Made by a program: the position numbers and the translations under genes
DNA from: an uncultured Actinomycetes bacterium
GTDB taxonomy: Bacteria; Actinomycetota; Actinomycetes; Mycobacteriales; Mycobacteriaceae
Direction of reading: 5' to 3'
DNA length: 7,417 nucleotides
Assembly: GCA_903911165.1 (NCBI GenBank)
Contig: CAIWCQ010000471.1
Span: 1 to 7,417 of the forward strand
The notes under the pieces: model-generated
Seen by the model: the letters and a program-made list of their open reading frames with translations, nothing else
Told to the model about the DNA's origin: nothing
The model's database searches: none
Part shown: one piece after another, positions 1 through 5,296 of the stretch
Layout of the letters: each line of letters opens with the position of its first letter
Numbering within the stretch: position 1 is the stretch's first letter

Positions 1-1688
1 AGTGCGTCGCGGCGGCCGGGGTGATTTTCGGCGCGTTGGCCATCGGTGTCGCCGCGTGGCGGGGACTGCCGAACTGGCAGTCGATTCCGAGCAACTGGGA
101 TGCCGTCTGGCACGCCAACACCATCCGATGGATTCTCGACACCGGACAGGCATCTCCGACCCACATGGGTGAGTTCCGCAACGTCGAGACTCAGGCTGCG
201 CTCTACTATCCGTCCACGTTCCACGCCCTTGCTGCGGTGTTCGCCCAGATCACCGGTGCCGCCCCGACGACCGCCTACACGTTGAGTTCGCTGGCGGCGG
301 CGGTCTGGTTGTTCCCGGTGGCGGCCGCGTCACTGACCTGGCAGTTGCTGATCGGCCGGACCACCCGGTGGCGCACGGCCGGTGCGGCGGCGACCGCCGC
401 GGCACTGTCGGCGTCGTTCACGGCAGTGCCCTACGTGGAGTTCAATACCGCCTCGATGCCCAACATGGCGGCCTTCGGTATCGCCGTGCCGGCTTTCGTG
501 TTGATCACTTCGACGCTGGCCCACCGCGACCGACTCCCGCTGGCGGTGTTAGCCCTGATCGGGGTCTTCAGCGTGCACCTCATCGGCGGGATTGTCGTGG
601 TGACCTTTCTGGCGGCGTGGTGGCTGCTGGAGGCCCTGCCTCATCCGGTGCTCGGCCGCGGCCGCGATTTCCTAACCCTGCTGGGTGTCGCGGTTCCGAC
701 CCTGGCGGTGTTGCTTCCCCAGTTCCTCGGGGTGCTGGCCCAGGCCGAGGTCATCACCGGCCACGAGTTCCTGACCTACGAAGGCCGGCGGAAAGGGCTG
801 TTCGACGCGGTTTTCCAGCACACCCGCCATCTCAACGATTTTCCGATCCAGAACATCCTCATCGCCTTGGCCGCCGCGGGCTTCGTCGTGCTGTTGATCC
901 GGCGGATCTGGTGGCCCGCGGCGGTGTGGGCGCTGCTGATCGTCTCGATCGTGCATTCCTCGGCACCGTTCGGCGGTCCCGTGGGTGCCGTCGCCGGTAA
1001 ATACAGCGATTTGTTCTACAGCGATCCGCGTCGCCTGTCGGCGGTCGTGACCCTGTTGCTGGTGCCGATGGCCGGTGTCGCGCTGTTCTCGGCGGCGGCA
1101 CTGGCGGTCGCCGGGGCGCGCAGACTCATCCGCCGGCGCGCACCCCACCGTGAACCCGACCGTGGGTTCTGGATCACCTCGACCGCCACCCTGCTCGTCG
1201 TCGTCAGCGTCGGACTGGCCTGGCATTACTTTCCGCGGCATCGCTTCCTGATGGGTGACAAGTACGACCAGGTCATCGTCAACGACCAGGACCTGGCGGC
1301 CTTCGCCTATCTTGCCGCGTTGCCGGGGGCGCGGGACACGCTGATCGGCCACGCGAACGTCGACGGCACCGCCTGGATGTACGCCGTCGCCGACCTGCGC
1401 CCGCTATGGACCCACTACGACTACCCGGTTCAGCAAGGGCCGGGCTACCAGCGTTTCATCTTCTGGGCCTACGCCGACGACGCCGACCGCGACCCCAGGG
1501 TCACCGAGGCGATACGGGCCCTGAACATCAAATACGTCATCACCAGTACTCCGGTGATCCGCGGGTTCGCGATGCCCGACGGTCTAGTGTCACTAGACGA
1601 GTCCGAGTCGTGGACGATGATTTACGACAACGGCGGTGCCCGCATCTACCAATGGCGCGGATCACCGGCACGGGCCGGTGACCGGTAG
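1..1688 (+). CDS. Rv3779-like polytopic GT-C glycosyltransferase (5'-partial)
   Basis: The reading frame is open from base 3 to the TAG at 1686-1688. The GTG at 21 is probably internal, because hydrophobic codons continue upstream of it. M. tuberculosis Rv3779 has about 666 residues (from memory), so roughly 105 N-terminal residues lie outside the window. Counting from the GTG at 21, hydrophobic membrane segments appear near residues 84-110, 147-167, 172-205, 216-240, 278-312, 340-365 and 386-404, followed by a soluble C-terminal part of about 150 residues. An acidic/His loop, NWDAVWH at 25-31, sits between early membrane segments, as in GT-C enzymes that use polyprenyl-phosphate sugars. Literature on Rv3779 links it to polyprenyl-phosphomannose synthesis and, in later work, to transfer of galactosamine onto arabinogalactan, so the substrate is unsettled. 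It ends 40 bases before bpa. The family call is firm; the exact reaction is uncertain. Confidence 0.85.
   Translation, partial: CVAAAGVIFGALAIGVAAWRGLPNWQSIPSNWDAVWHANTIRWILDTGQASPTHMGEFRNVETQAALYYPSTFHALAAVFAQITGAAPTTAYTLSSLAAAVWLFPVAAASLTWQLLIGRTTRWRTAGAAATAAALSASFTAVPYVEFNTASMPNMAAFGIAVPAFVLITSTLAHRDRLPLAVLALIGVFSVHLIGGIVVVTFLAAWWLLEALPHPVLGRGRDFLTLLGVAVPTLAVLLPQFLGVLAQAEVITGHEFLTYEGRRKGLFDAVFQHTRHLNDFPIQNILIALAAAGFVVLLIRRIWWPAAVWALLIVSIVHSSAPFGGPVGAVAGKYSDLFYSDPRRLSAVVTLLLVPMAGVALFSAAALAVAGARRLIRRRAPHREPDRGFWITSTATLLVVVSVGLAWHYFPRHRFLMGDKYDQVIVNDQDLAAFAYLAALPGARDTLIGHANVDGTAWMYAVADLRPLWTHYDYPVQQGPGYQRFIFWAYADDADRDPRVTEAIRALNIKYVITSTPVIRGFAMPDGLVSLDESESWTMIYDNGGARIYQWRGSPARAGDR
1582..1598. 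promoter_or_regulatory. Perfect 17-bp palindrome overlapping a TANNNT hexamer, upstream of bpa
   Basis: The arms GTCTAGTG (1582-1589) and CACTAGAC (1591-1598) are exact reverse complements around a single central T. The site contains CTAG twice, a tetranucleotide generally scarce in bacterial genomes. It lies inside the 3' end of the Rv3779-like gene (codons 521-526), 130 bases upstream of the bpa start. The + strand reads TAGTGT at 1585-1590, which fits the mycobacterial -10 pattern TANNNT. An operator over a bpa promoter is therefore possible, but the site is also coding sequence and may be coincidental. Confidence 0.3.
1662..1681 (+). other. Perfect 8-bp hairpin at the end of the Rv3779-like gene
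   Basis: TCACCGGC (1662-1669) and GCCGGTGA (1674-1681) pair perfectly around the 4-base loop ACGG, ending five bases before the stop codon at 1686-1688. No T-rich tract follows, so it is not a classical intrinsic terminator. It could attenuate readthrough into bpa or protect the 3' end of the upstream mRNA. Short GC-rich hairpins arise often by chance in a genome of this composition. Confidence 0.3.
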
Positions 1689-1711
1689 CGGGACGCACGA
1701 TTAACGGATAC

Positions 1712-1717
1712 GAGGGA
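1712..1717 (+). promoter_or_regulatory. Ribosome binding site of bpa
   Basis: GAGGGA lies 11 bases before the ATG at 1729. An ATG at 1718-1720 is nearer but out of frame, so this site supports 1729 as the start. Confidence 0.5.
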
Positions 1718-1728
1718 ATGCTCAGCGG

Positions 1729-2235
1729 ATGACGGCCAATACCGACGACGACAACATCGAGGTCATCACCGGCTCCGGAGGCCCGATGACGGCGGACGCA
1801 GACGAGCAGATTTCGGTGACCGACCTCGTCCAACAGCCGGCCAAGGTGATGCGGATCGGCACGATGATCAAGCAACTGCTTGAGGAGGTCCGGGCTGCGC
1901 CACTGGATGACGCCAGCCGCAGTCGGCTGCGCGAAATCCACTCGACCAGCATCCGCGAACTCGAGGACGGCCTGGCGCCGGAACTGCGCGACGAACTCCA
2001 ACGACTGGCGTTGCCGTTCTCCGAGGACACCGTGCCCACCGACGCCGAACTACGGATCGCCCAGGCGCAACTGGTCGGTTGGCTCGAGGGCCTGTTCCAC
2101 GGGATACAGACGGCGCTGTTCGCCCAGCAGATGGCAGCCAGGGCGCAGTTGGAACACATGCGCCAGCCGGCGTTGCCGCCCGGAGTCACCCCGCCCGGCG
2201 GATCGCCGGGGCACGGGACCGGGCAGTACCTGTAG
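1729..2235 (+). CDS. bpa: Bacterial proteasome activator Bpa (PafE), Rv3780 homologue
   Basis: This 168-residue protein is an ATP-independent activator of the mycobacterial 20S proteasome. In the family it forms a dodecameric ring that docks on the core, opens the gate and delivers unfolded or specific substrates such as the heat-shock repressor HspR, without pupylation. Three parts are visible: an acidic, probably disordered N-terminus (residues 1-28), a helical core (about 30-146) that matches M. tuberculosis Rv3780 almost throughout (for example KVMRIGTMIKQLLEEVRAAP at 39-58), and a Pro/Gly linker ending in GQYL at 165-168. GQYL is the known motif that inserts into the pockets of the proteasome alpha ring. 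The core has no Cys, and there is no ATPase domain, as expected. The start at 1729 is supported by GAGGGA upstream; Met20 is a less likely alternative. The gene ends 15 bases before wzt, so co-transcription with the galactan exporter is likely. Confidence 0.95.
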   Translation: MTANTDDDNIEVITGSGGPMTADADEQISVTDLVQQPAKVMRIGTMIKQLLEEVRAAPLDDASRSRLREIHSTSIRELEDGLAPELRDELQRLALPFSEDTVPTDAELRIAQAQLVGWLEGLFHGIQTALFAQQMAARAQLEHMRQPALPPGVTPPGGSPGHGTGQYL

Positions 2236-2238
2236 GAG
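2234..2238 (+). promoter_or_regulatory. Ribosome binding site of wzt overlapping the bpa stop
   Basis: AGGAG shares two bases with the bpa TAG stop (2233-2235) and precedes the GTG start of wzt by 12 bases. It supports GTG at 2251 as the start and suggests that ribosomes finishing bpa may help initiate wzt. Confidence 0.55.
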
Positions 2239-2250
2239 CAGACGGTCACA

Positions 2251-3075
2251 GTGGCAACCGAGCCCTATATCGAGACCCGCGGCGCCTGGGTTGAATTCCC
2301 CATCTTCGATGCGAAGACCCGGTCGCTGAAGAAGGCGTTCCTGGGTAAGGCCGGCGGGACCATCGGGCGCAACAGCGACAACGTCGTCGTCATCGAAGCG
2401 TTGCGTGACATCACCCTGTCGCTGCGGATGGGCGACCGGGTGGGACTCGTCGGCCACAACGGCGCGGGCAAGTCGACGCTGCTTCGGTTGCTGTCGGGCA
2501 TCTATGAACCCACTCGAGGCCGGACGACCGTACACGGCCGGGTTGCACCGGTTTTCGATCTCGGAGTCGGAATGGATCCGGAGATCACCGGCTACGAGAA
2601 CATCATTATCCGCGGGTTGTTTCTGGGGCAGACCCGAAAGCAGATGGCGGCCAAGGTCGATGAGATCGCGGAGTTCACCGAACTCGGCGAATACCTGTCG
2701 ATGCCCCTTCGCACCTACTCCACGGGCATGCGGGTGCGACTGGCGATGGGTGTGGTCACCAGCATCGACCCGGAGATCCTCCTTCTCGACGAAGGCATCG
2801 GGGCGGTCGACGCGGAATTTCTCGCCAAAGCGCAGTCCCGGCTTCAAGCCCTCGTTGAGCGGTCCGGGATCCTGGTGTTCGCCAGTCACTCCAATGAGTT
2901 CCTGGCGCGACTGTGCAAGACGGCGATGTGGATCGACCACGGAACCGTGAAGATGAGCGGGAGCATCGAAGATGTGGTGCGGGGCTACGAGGGTGAGGAC
3001 GCCGCGCGTCACGTCCGGGAAGTCATGGCCGAACATCGCCACGATTGGTCAGACGATCAGGCCGAACCGCGATGA
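2251..3075 (+). CDS. wzt: Galactan exporter ABC ATPase Wzt, Rv3781 homologue
   Basis: This 274-residue cytoplasmic protein is the nucleotide-binding subunit of the Wzm-Wzt ABC transporter, which moves decaprenyl-diphosphate-linked galactan across the plasma membrane in mycobacteria. Visible motifs are Walker A GHNGAGKST (68-76), the Wzt-type segment APVFDLGVGMDPEITGYENI (99-118), a signature loop in the variant form YSTGM (156-160), Walker B EILLLDEG (175-182) with catalytic Glu181, and the H-loop His213. About 40 residues precede the usual ABC core strand, and the chain ends soon after the ABC fold, with no C-terminal carbohydrate-binding domain like that of E. coli O9a Wzt. Substrate selection by terminal cap is therefore not expected. 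M. tuberculosis Rv3781 has 273 residues (from memory). The GTG start follows AGGAG. The TGA stop overlaps the glfT1 ATG. Confidence 0.95.
   Translation: MATEPYIETRGAWVEFPIFDAKTRSLKKAFLGKAGGTIGRNSDNVVVIEALRDITLSLRMGDRVGLVGHNGAGKSTLLRLLSGIYEPTRGRTTVHGRVAPVFDLGVGMDPEITGYENIIIRGLFLGQTRKQMAAKVDEIAEFTELGEYLSMPLRTYSTGMRVRLAMGVVTSIDPEILLLDEGIGAVDAEFLAKAQSRLQALVERSGILVFASHSNEFLARLCKTAMWIDHGTVKMSGSIEDVVRGYEGEDAARHVREVMAEHRHDWSDDQAEPR
3072..3075 (+). other. ATGA overlap coupling wzt to glfT1
   Basis: The glfT1 ATG (3072-3074) overlaps the wzt TGA (3073-3075). There is no convincing Shine-Dalgarno sequence just upstream, so glfT1 probably depends on termination-reinitiation. This overlap decides the start over an in-frame candidate at 3045. 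Confidence 0.75.
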
Positions 3076-3995
3076 CCATGGTGTGCGCGGTCGTCGTCAC
3101 TCACCGCCGACCCGAGCAGTTGGCCAAGTCACTGGACGTGGTGACGACACAGACCCGAATGATCGACCACCTCATCGTCGTCGACAACGATCACGATGAG
3201 CGAGTCAGCGACTTGGTGGCCGGCCAAGCAGTGCGGTCAACCTATCTTGGCTCGCGCCGAAACCTCGGTGGCGCAGGCGGTTTCGCGCTCGGAATGCTTC
3301 ACGCCCTGGCTCTCGGCGCGGACTGGGTATGGCTGGCCGATGACGACGGCCGGCCCGGCGACAGCGAGGTGCTGGCCACCCTGCTCGCCTGTGCGCACCG
3401 ACATGGCCTCGCCGAGGTGTCACCGATGGTGTGCGACCTCGACCAACCCGACAGGTTGGCGTTTCCGCTGCGGCGCGGCCTGGTGTGGCGGCGGCGGGTC
3501 GATGAATTGCGCACCAAGGATTCTCCCGGCAGCGACCTGCTGCCCGGGTACGCATCGCTGTTCAACGGGGCACTGTTCCGCGCGGAAACCATCGCGGCGG
3601 TAGGGGTTCCCGACATCCGACTGTTCGTCCGCGGCGACGAGTACGACGTGCATCGCAGACTGGTCCGCAGCGGCCTGCCATTCGGAACCTGCCTGGACAC
3701 CGTCTACCTCCATCCGTACGGCAGCGACGAATTCAAACCCATCCTCGGGGGGCGGATGCACACCCAGTATCCGGATGATCCGGTGAAGCGCTTCTTCACC
3801 TACCGCAACCGGGGATACGTTCTGGCTCAGCCCGGCCTTCGCAGGCTGCTGCCACAGGAGTGGTTGCGGTTCGGGTGGTACTTCCTTATTACCCGGCGTG
3901 ATCCGGCCGGATTGCGGGAGTGGATCCGGTTGCGCCGCATGGGTCGCCGGGAGCAATTCGGTCCGCCGGAACCACATCCCGGGGATACGCGATGA
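3072..3995 (+). CDS. glfT1: Galactofuranosyltransferase GlfT1, Rv3782 homologue
   Basis: This 307-residue GT-A fold, GT2-family enzyme starts the arabinogalactan galactan. It transfers the first and second galactofuranose residues from UDP-Galf to decaprenyl-diphosphate-GlcNAc-Rha, after which GlfT2 extends the chain. The N-terminal nucleotide-binding strand VCAVVVTHRRP (4-14), the NLGGAGGF segment (64-71) and the acidic metal/UDP-binding motif DDDG (90-93) are visible. RGDE at 187-190 and His214 fit the catalytic-base and metal-ligand region of galactofuranosyltransferases. The Arg/Trp-rich C-terminus (about 263-293) may lie on the membrane surface. M. tuberculosis GlfT1 has 304 residues (from memory). 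The start at 3072 aligns the N-terminus with the M. tuberculosis protein; 3045 would add nine residues and overlap wzt further, and Met3 at 3078 is also possible. Its position between the two exporter subunits fits a link between galactan initiation and export. Confidence 0.95.
   Translation: MTMVCAVVVTHRRPEQLAKSLDVVTTQTRMIDHLIVVDNDHDERVSDLVAGQAVRSTYLGSRRNLGGAGGFALGMLHALALGADWVWLADDDGRPGDSEVLATLLACAHRHGLAEVSPMVCDLDQPDRLAFPLRRGLVWRRRVDELRTKDSPGSDLLPGYASLFNGALFRAETIAAVGVPDIRLFVRGDEYDVHRRLVRSGLPFGTCLDTVYLHPYGSDEFKPILGGRMHTQYPDDPVKRFFTYRNRGYVLAQPGLRRLLPQEWLRFGWYFLITRRDPAGLREWIRLRRMGRREQFGPPEPHPGDTR
3981..3985 (+). promoter_or_regulatory. Ribosome binding site of wzm
   Basis: GGGGA within the last codons of glfT1 sits six bases before the wzm ATG at 3992. 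It supports this start over the in-frame ATG at 3920. Confidence 0.5.
3992..3995 (+). other. ATGA overlap coupling glfT1 to wzm
   Basis: The wzm ATG (3992-3994) overlaps the glfT1 TGA (3993-3995). It is the second such junction in a row, so wzt, glfT1 and wzm form a tightly coupled translation unit. Confidence 0.75.
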
Positions 3996-4822
3996 CCTTC
4001 ATCGATGCGGCCGATCAGTCCAAGTCGTTCGCCCGGGCGTGGGGAGACCTCACCGAGGGATTCCGCAAGCACGAACTGTGGCTGCACCTCGGTTGGCAGG
4101 ACATCAAGCAGAAGTACCGACGCTCGGTGCTGGGTCCGTTCTGGATCACCATCGCCACCGGCACCACCGCGGTCGCCATGGGCGCGCTGTACTCGAAGTT
4201 GTTCAAGCTGGATCTCGCCGAGCACCTGCCCTACGTGGCATTGGGGCTGATCATCTGGAACATGATCAACGCCTCAATACTGGAGGGCGCCGACGTCTTC
4301 ATCGCCAACGAAGGTTTGATCAAGCAGTTGCCGACACCGTTGAGCGTGCACGTGTACCGGCTGGTGTGGCGACAGATGATCCTGTTCGCGCACAACATCG
4401 TGATTTTCGTGGTGATCGCGATCATCTATCCCAAACCGTGGTCGTGGGCCGACCTGACGGTGATTCCGGCGCTGCTGCTGATCATGCTCAACTGCGTCTG
4501 GGTGTCGTTCTGCTTCGGGATCCTGTCCACTCGTTACCGCGACATCGGCCCGCTGCTGGCCTCGCTGGTGCAACTGCTGTTCTTCATGACGCCGATCATT
4601 TGGAACGCCGAAACCCTCCAGCAGCAGGGCGCGGGCCGTTGGTCCAAGATCATCGAACTCAATCCGTTGTTGCACTACCTCGACATCCTGCGCGCTCCCC
4701 TGCTGGGCGCCCAGCAGGAACCCCGGCACTGGGTGGTGGTGATCGTTTTGACGGTGCTGGGTTGGTGCGCCGCCGCGTTTGCGCTGCGCCAGTACCGGGC
4801 CCGGGTGCCCTACTGGGTCTGA
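3992..4822 (+). CDS. wzm: Galactan exporter ABC permease Wzm, Rv3783 homologue
   Basis: This 276-residue ABC-2 type membrane protein is the permease of the galactan exporter and partner of Wzt. The N-terminal amphipathic stretch (about 18-45) holds the WLHLGWQDIKQKYRRSVLGP block (30-49) typical of polysaccharide-export permeases, which contacts the ATPase and lipid headgroups. Six membrane segments can be read near 50-72, 82-104, 128-146, 157-178, 186-204 and 246-266. The segment MTPIIWN (199-205) and the loop ELNPLLHYLDILRAPLLG (222-239) are family hallmarks. M. tuberculosis Rv3783 has about 280 residues (from memory). The start at 3992 overlaps the glfT1 stop as ATGA and has GGGGA at good spacing. 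The next gene, gtrA, begins only 29 bases after the stop. Confidence 0.95.
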   Translation: MTFIDAADQSKSFARAWGDLTEGFRKHELWLHLGWQDIKQKYRRSVLGPFWITIATGTTAVAMGALYSKLFKLDLAEHLPYVALGLIIWNMINASILEGADVFIANEGLIKQLPTPLSVHVYRLVWRQMILFAHNIVIFVVIAIIYPKPWSWADLTVIPALLLIMLNCVWVSFCFGILSTRYRDIGPLLASLVQLLFFMTPIIWNAETLQQQGAGRWSKIIELNPLLHYLDILRAPLLGAQQEPRHWVVVIVLTVLGWCAAAFALRQYRARVPYWV

Positions 4823-4838
4823 CGCGCCCGGATTTCCG

Positions 4839-4844
4839 TAAGCT
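4839..4844 (+). promoter_or_regulatory. Candidate leaderless -10 promoter element of gtrA
   Basis: TAAGCT matches the mycobacterial SigA-type -10 pattern TANNNT and ends exactly 7 bases before the gtrA ATG (4852), so transcription could start at the A of the start codon. No Shine-Dalgarno sequence is present in the 29-base gap, which fits leaderless translation. No good TTGACA-like -35 lies at 16-18 bases; mycobacterial promoters often lack one. Confidence 0.45.
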
Positions 4845-4851
4845 TCCCGCG

Positions 4852-5265
4852 ATGGCTGAAATAGCGTCCCCGCCGCCGCTGAGCCTGCGGACCCAGATCC
4901 TGCGGTTCGTGCTCACCGGCGGTTTCTCGGCCCTAGTTGACTACGGGTTGCTCGAGTTACTCAGTACCGCCTTCGGTCTTCATGTCGGCTTAGCCAAGGC
5001 GCTCAGCTTCATCGCCGGAACCATCACGGCCTACCTGATCAACCGACGCTGGACATTCGATGCAGAGCCCAGCCGATCAAGGTTCGCCAAGGTGATGGTG
5101 CTTTATGGCCTGACGTTCGCAGTCCAGGTAGGCCTATTTCTCATTGTCTTCAACAGCCTTGAGGGTCATACCTGGACAAAACTGGTCGCGTTCGTCATAG
5201 CCCAGGGCACCGCCACGGTGATCAACTTCATCGTGCAGCGGGTATGGATCTTCCGCATCCACTAG
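4852..5265 (+). CDS. GtrA-family membrane protein, Rv3789 homologue
   Basis: This 137-residue membrane protein has four hydrophobic segments near residues 14-36, 46-66, 78-101 and 107-131, the usual GtrA topology. Hallmark stretches are [15 protein letters not shown] (18-32), [18 protein letters not shown] (52-69) and [14 protein letters not shown] (117-130). GtrA proteins act with polyprenyl-phosphate sugars. Rv3789 has been proposed both as a flippase for decaprenylphosphoryl arabinose and as a membrane anchor helping an arabinosyltransferase; the two views are unresolved. Its place just before dprE1-dprE2, which make that lipid, supports either. Rv3789 has 121 residues in my memory and begins at the equivalent of Arg18; here that position is preceded by Leu, so ATG 4852 gives an N-terminal extension of about 16 residues. 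Codon choice is looser than in its neighbours, with TTA twice, CTA twice and ATA twice in 137 codons. Confidence 0.9.
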   Translation: MAEIASPPPLSLRTQILRFVLTGGFSALVDYGLLELLSTAFGLHVGLAKALSFIAGTITAYLINRRWTFDAEPSRSRFAKVMVLYGLTFAVQVGLFLIVFNSLEGHTWTKLVAFVIAQGTATVINFIVQRVWIFRIH

Positions 5266-5283
5266 GCACAACGCGCCGCACGG

Positions 5284-5289
5284 TACCCT
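5284..5289 (+). promoter_or_regulatory. Candidate leaderless -10 promoter element of dprE1
   Basis: TACCCT fits TANNNT and ends exactly 7 bases before the dprE1 ATG (5297), the same geometry as upstream of gtrA. The 31-base gap has no Shine-Dalgarno sequence. This predicts an mRNA starting at the dprE1 start codon and carrying dprE2 as well. No recognisable -35 is seen. Confidence 0.5.
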
Positions 5290-5296
5290 CGACACG

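Noticed and set aside
672..1352. A 226-codon reverse-strand frame inside the Rv3779-like gene.
   Set aside because: It is rich in Arg, Asp, Gln and Gly with no family features, and the opposite strand encodes well-formed membrane segments.
2050..3042. A 330-codon reverse-strand frame opposite bpa and wzt.
   Set aside because: It lies antisense to two clearly conserved genes, has no recognisable motif and shows the biased composition of a GC-rich antisense shadow.
3045..3071. Upstream in-frame start for glfT1 giving nine extra residues.
   Set aside because: It would overlap wzt by 31 bases without a ribosome binding site, and the extra residues do not match the known GlfT1 N-terminus, whereas ATG 3072 does.
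3920..3991. Upstream in-frame start for wzm giving 24 extra residues.
   Set aside because: The extension reads as frame-shifted glfT1 coding, while ATG 3992 has GGGGA upstream and the ATGA overlap.
4829..4838. Short inverted repeat CGGA-TT-TCCG between wzm and gtrA as a terminator.
   Set aside because: The stem is only 4 base pairs with a 2-base loop and no T tract; too weak to support a terminator.
3898..5265. A 455-codon open frame that runs through wzm in another frame and ends with gtrA.
   Set aside because: Only the part from 4852 resembles a known protein. The upstream part is Arg/Pro/Gly/His-rich shadow coding overlapping wzm, as expected from open alternative frames in high-GC DNA.
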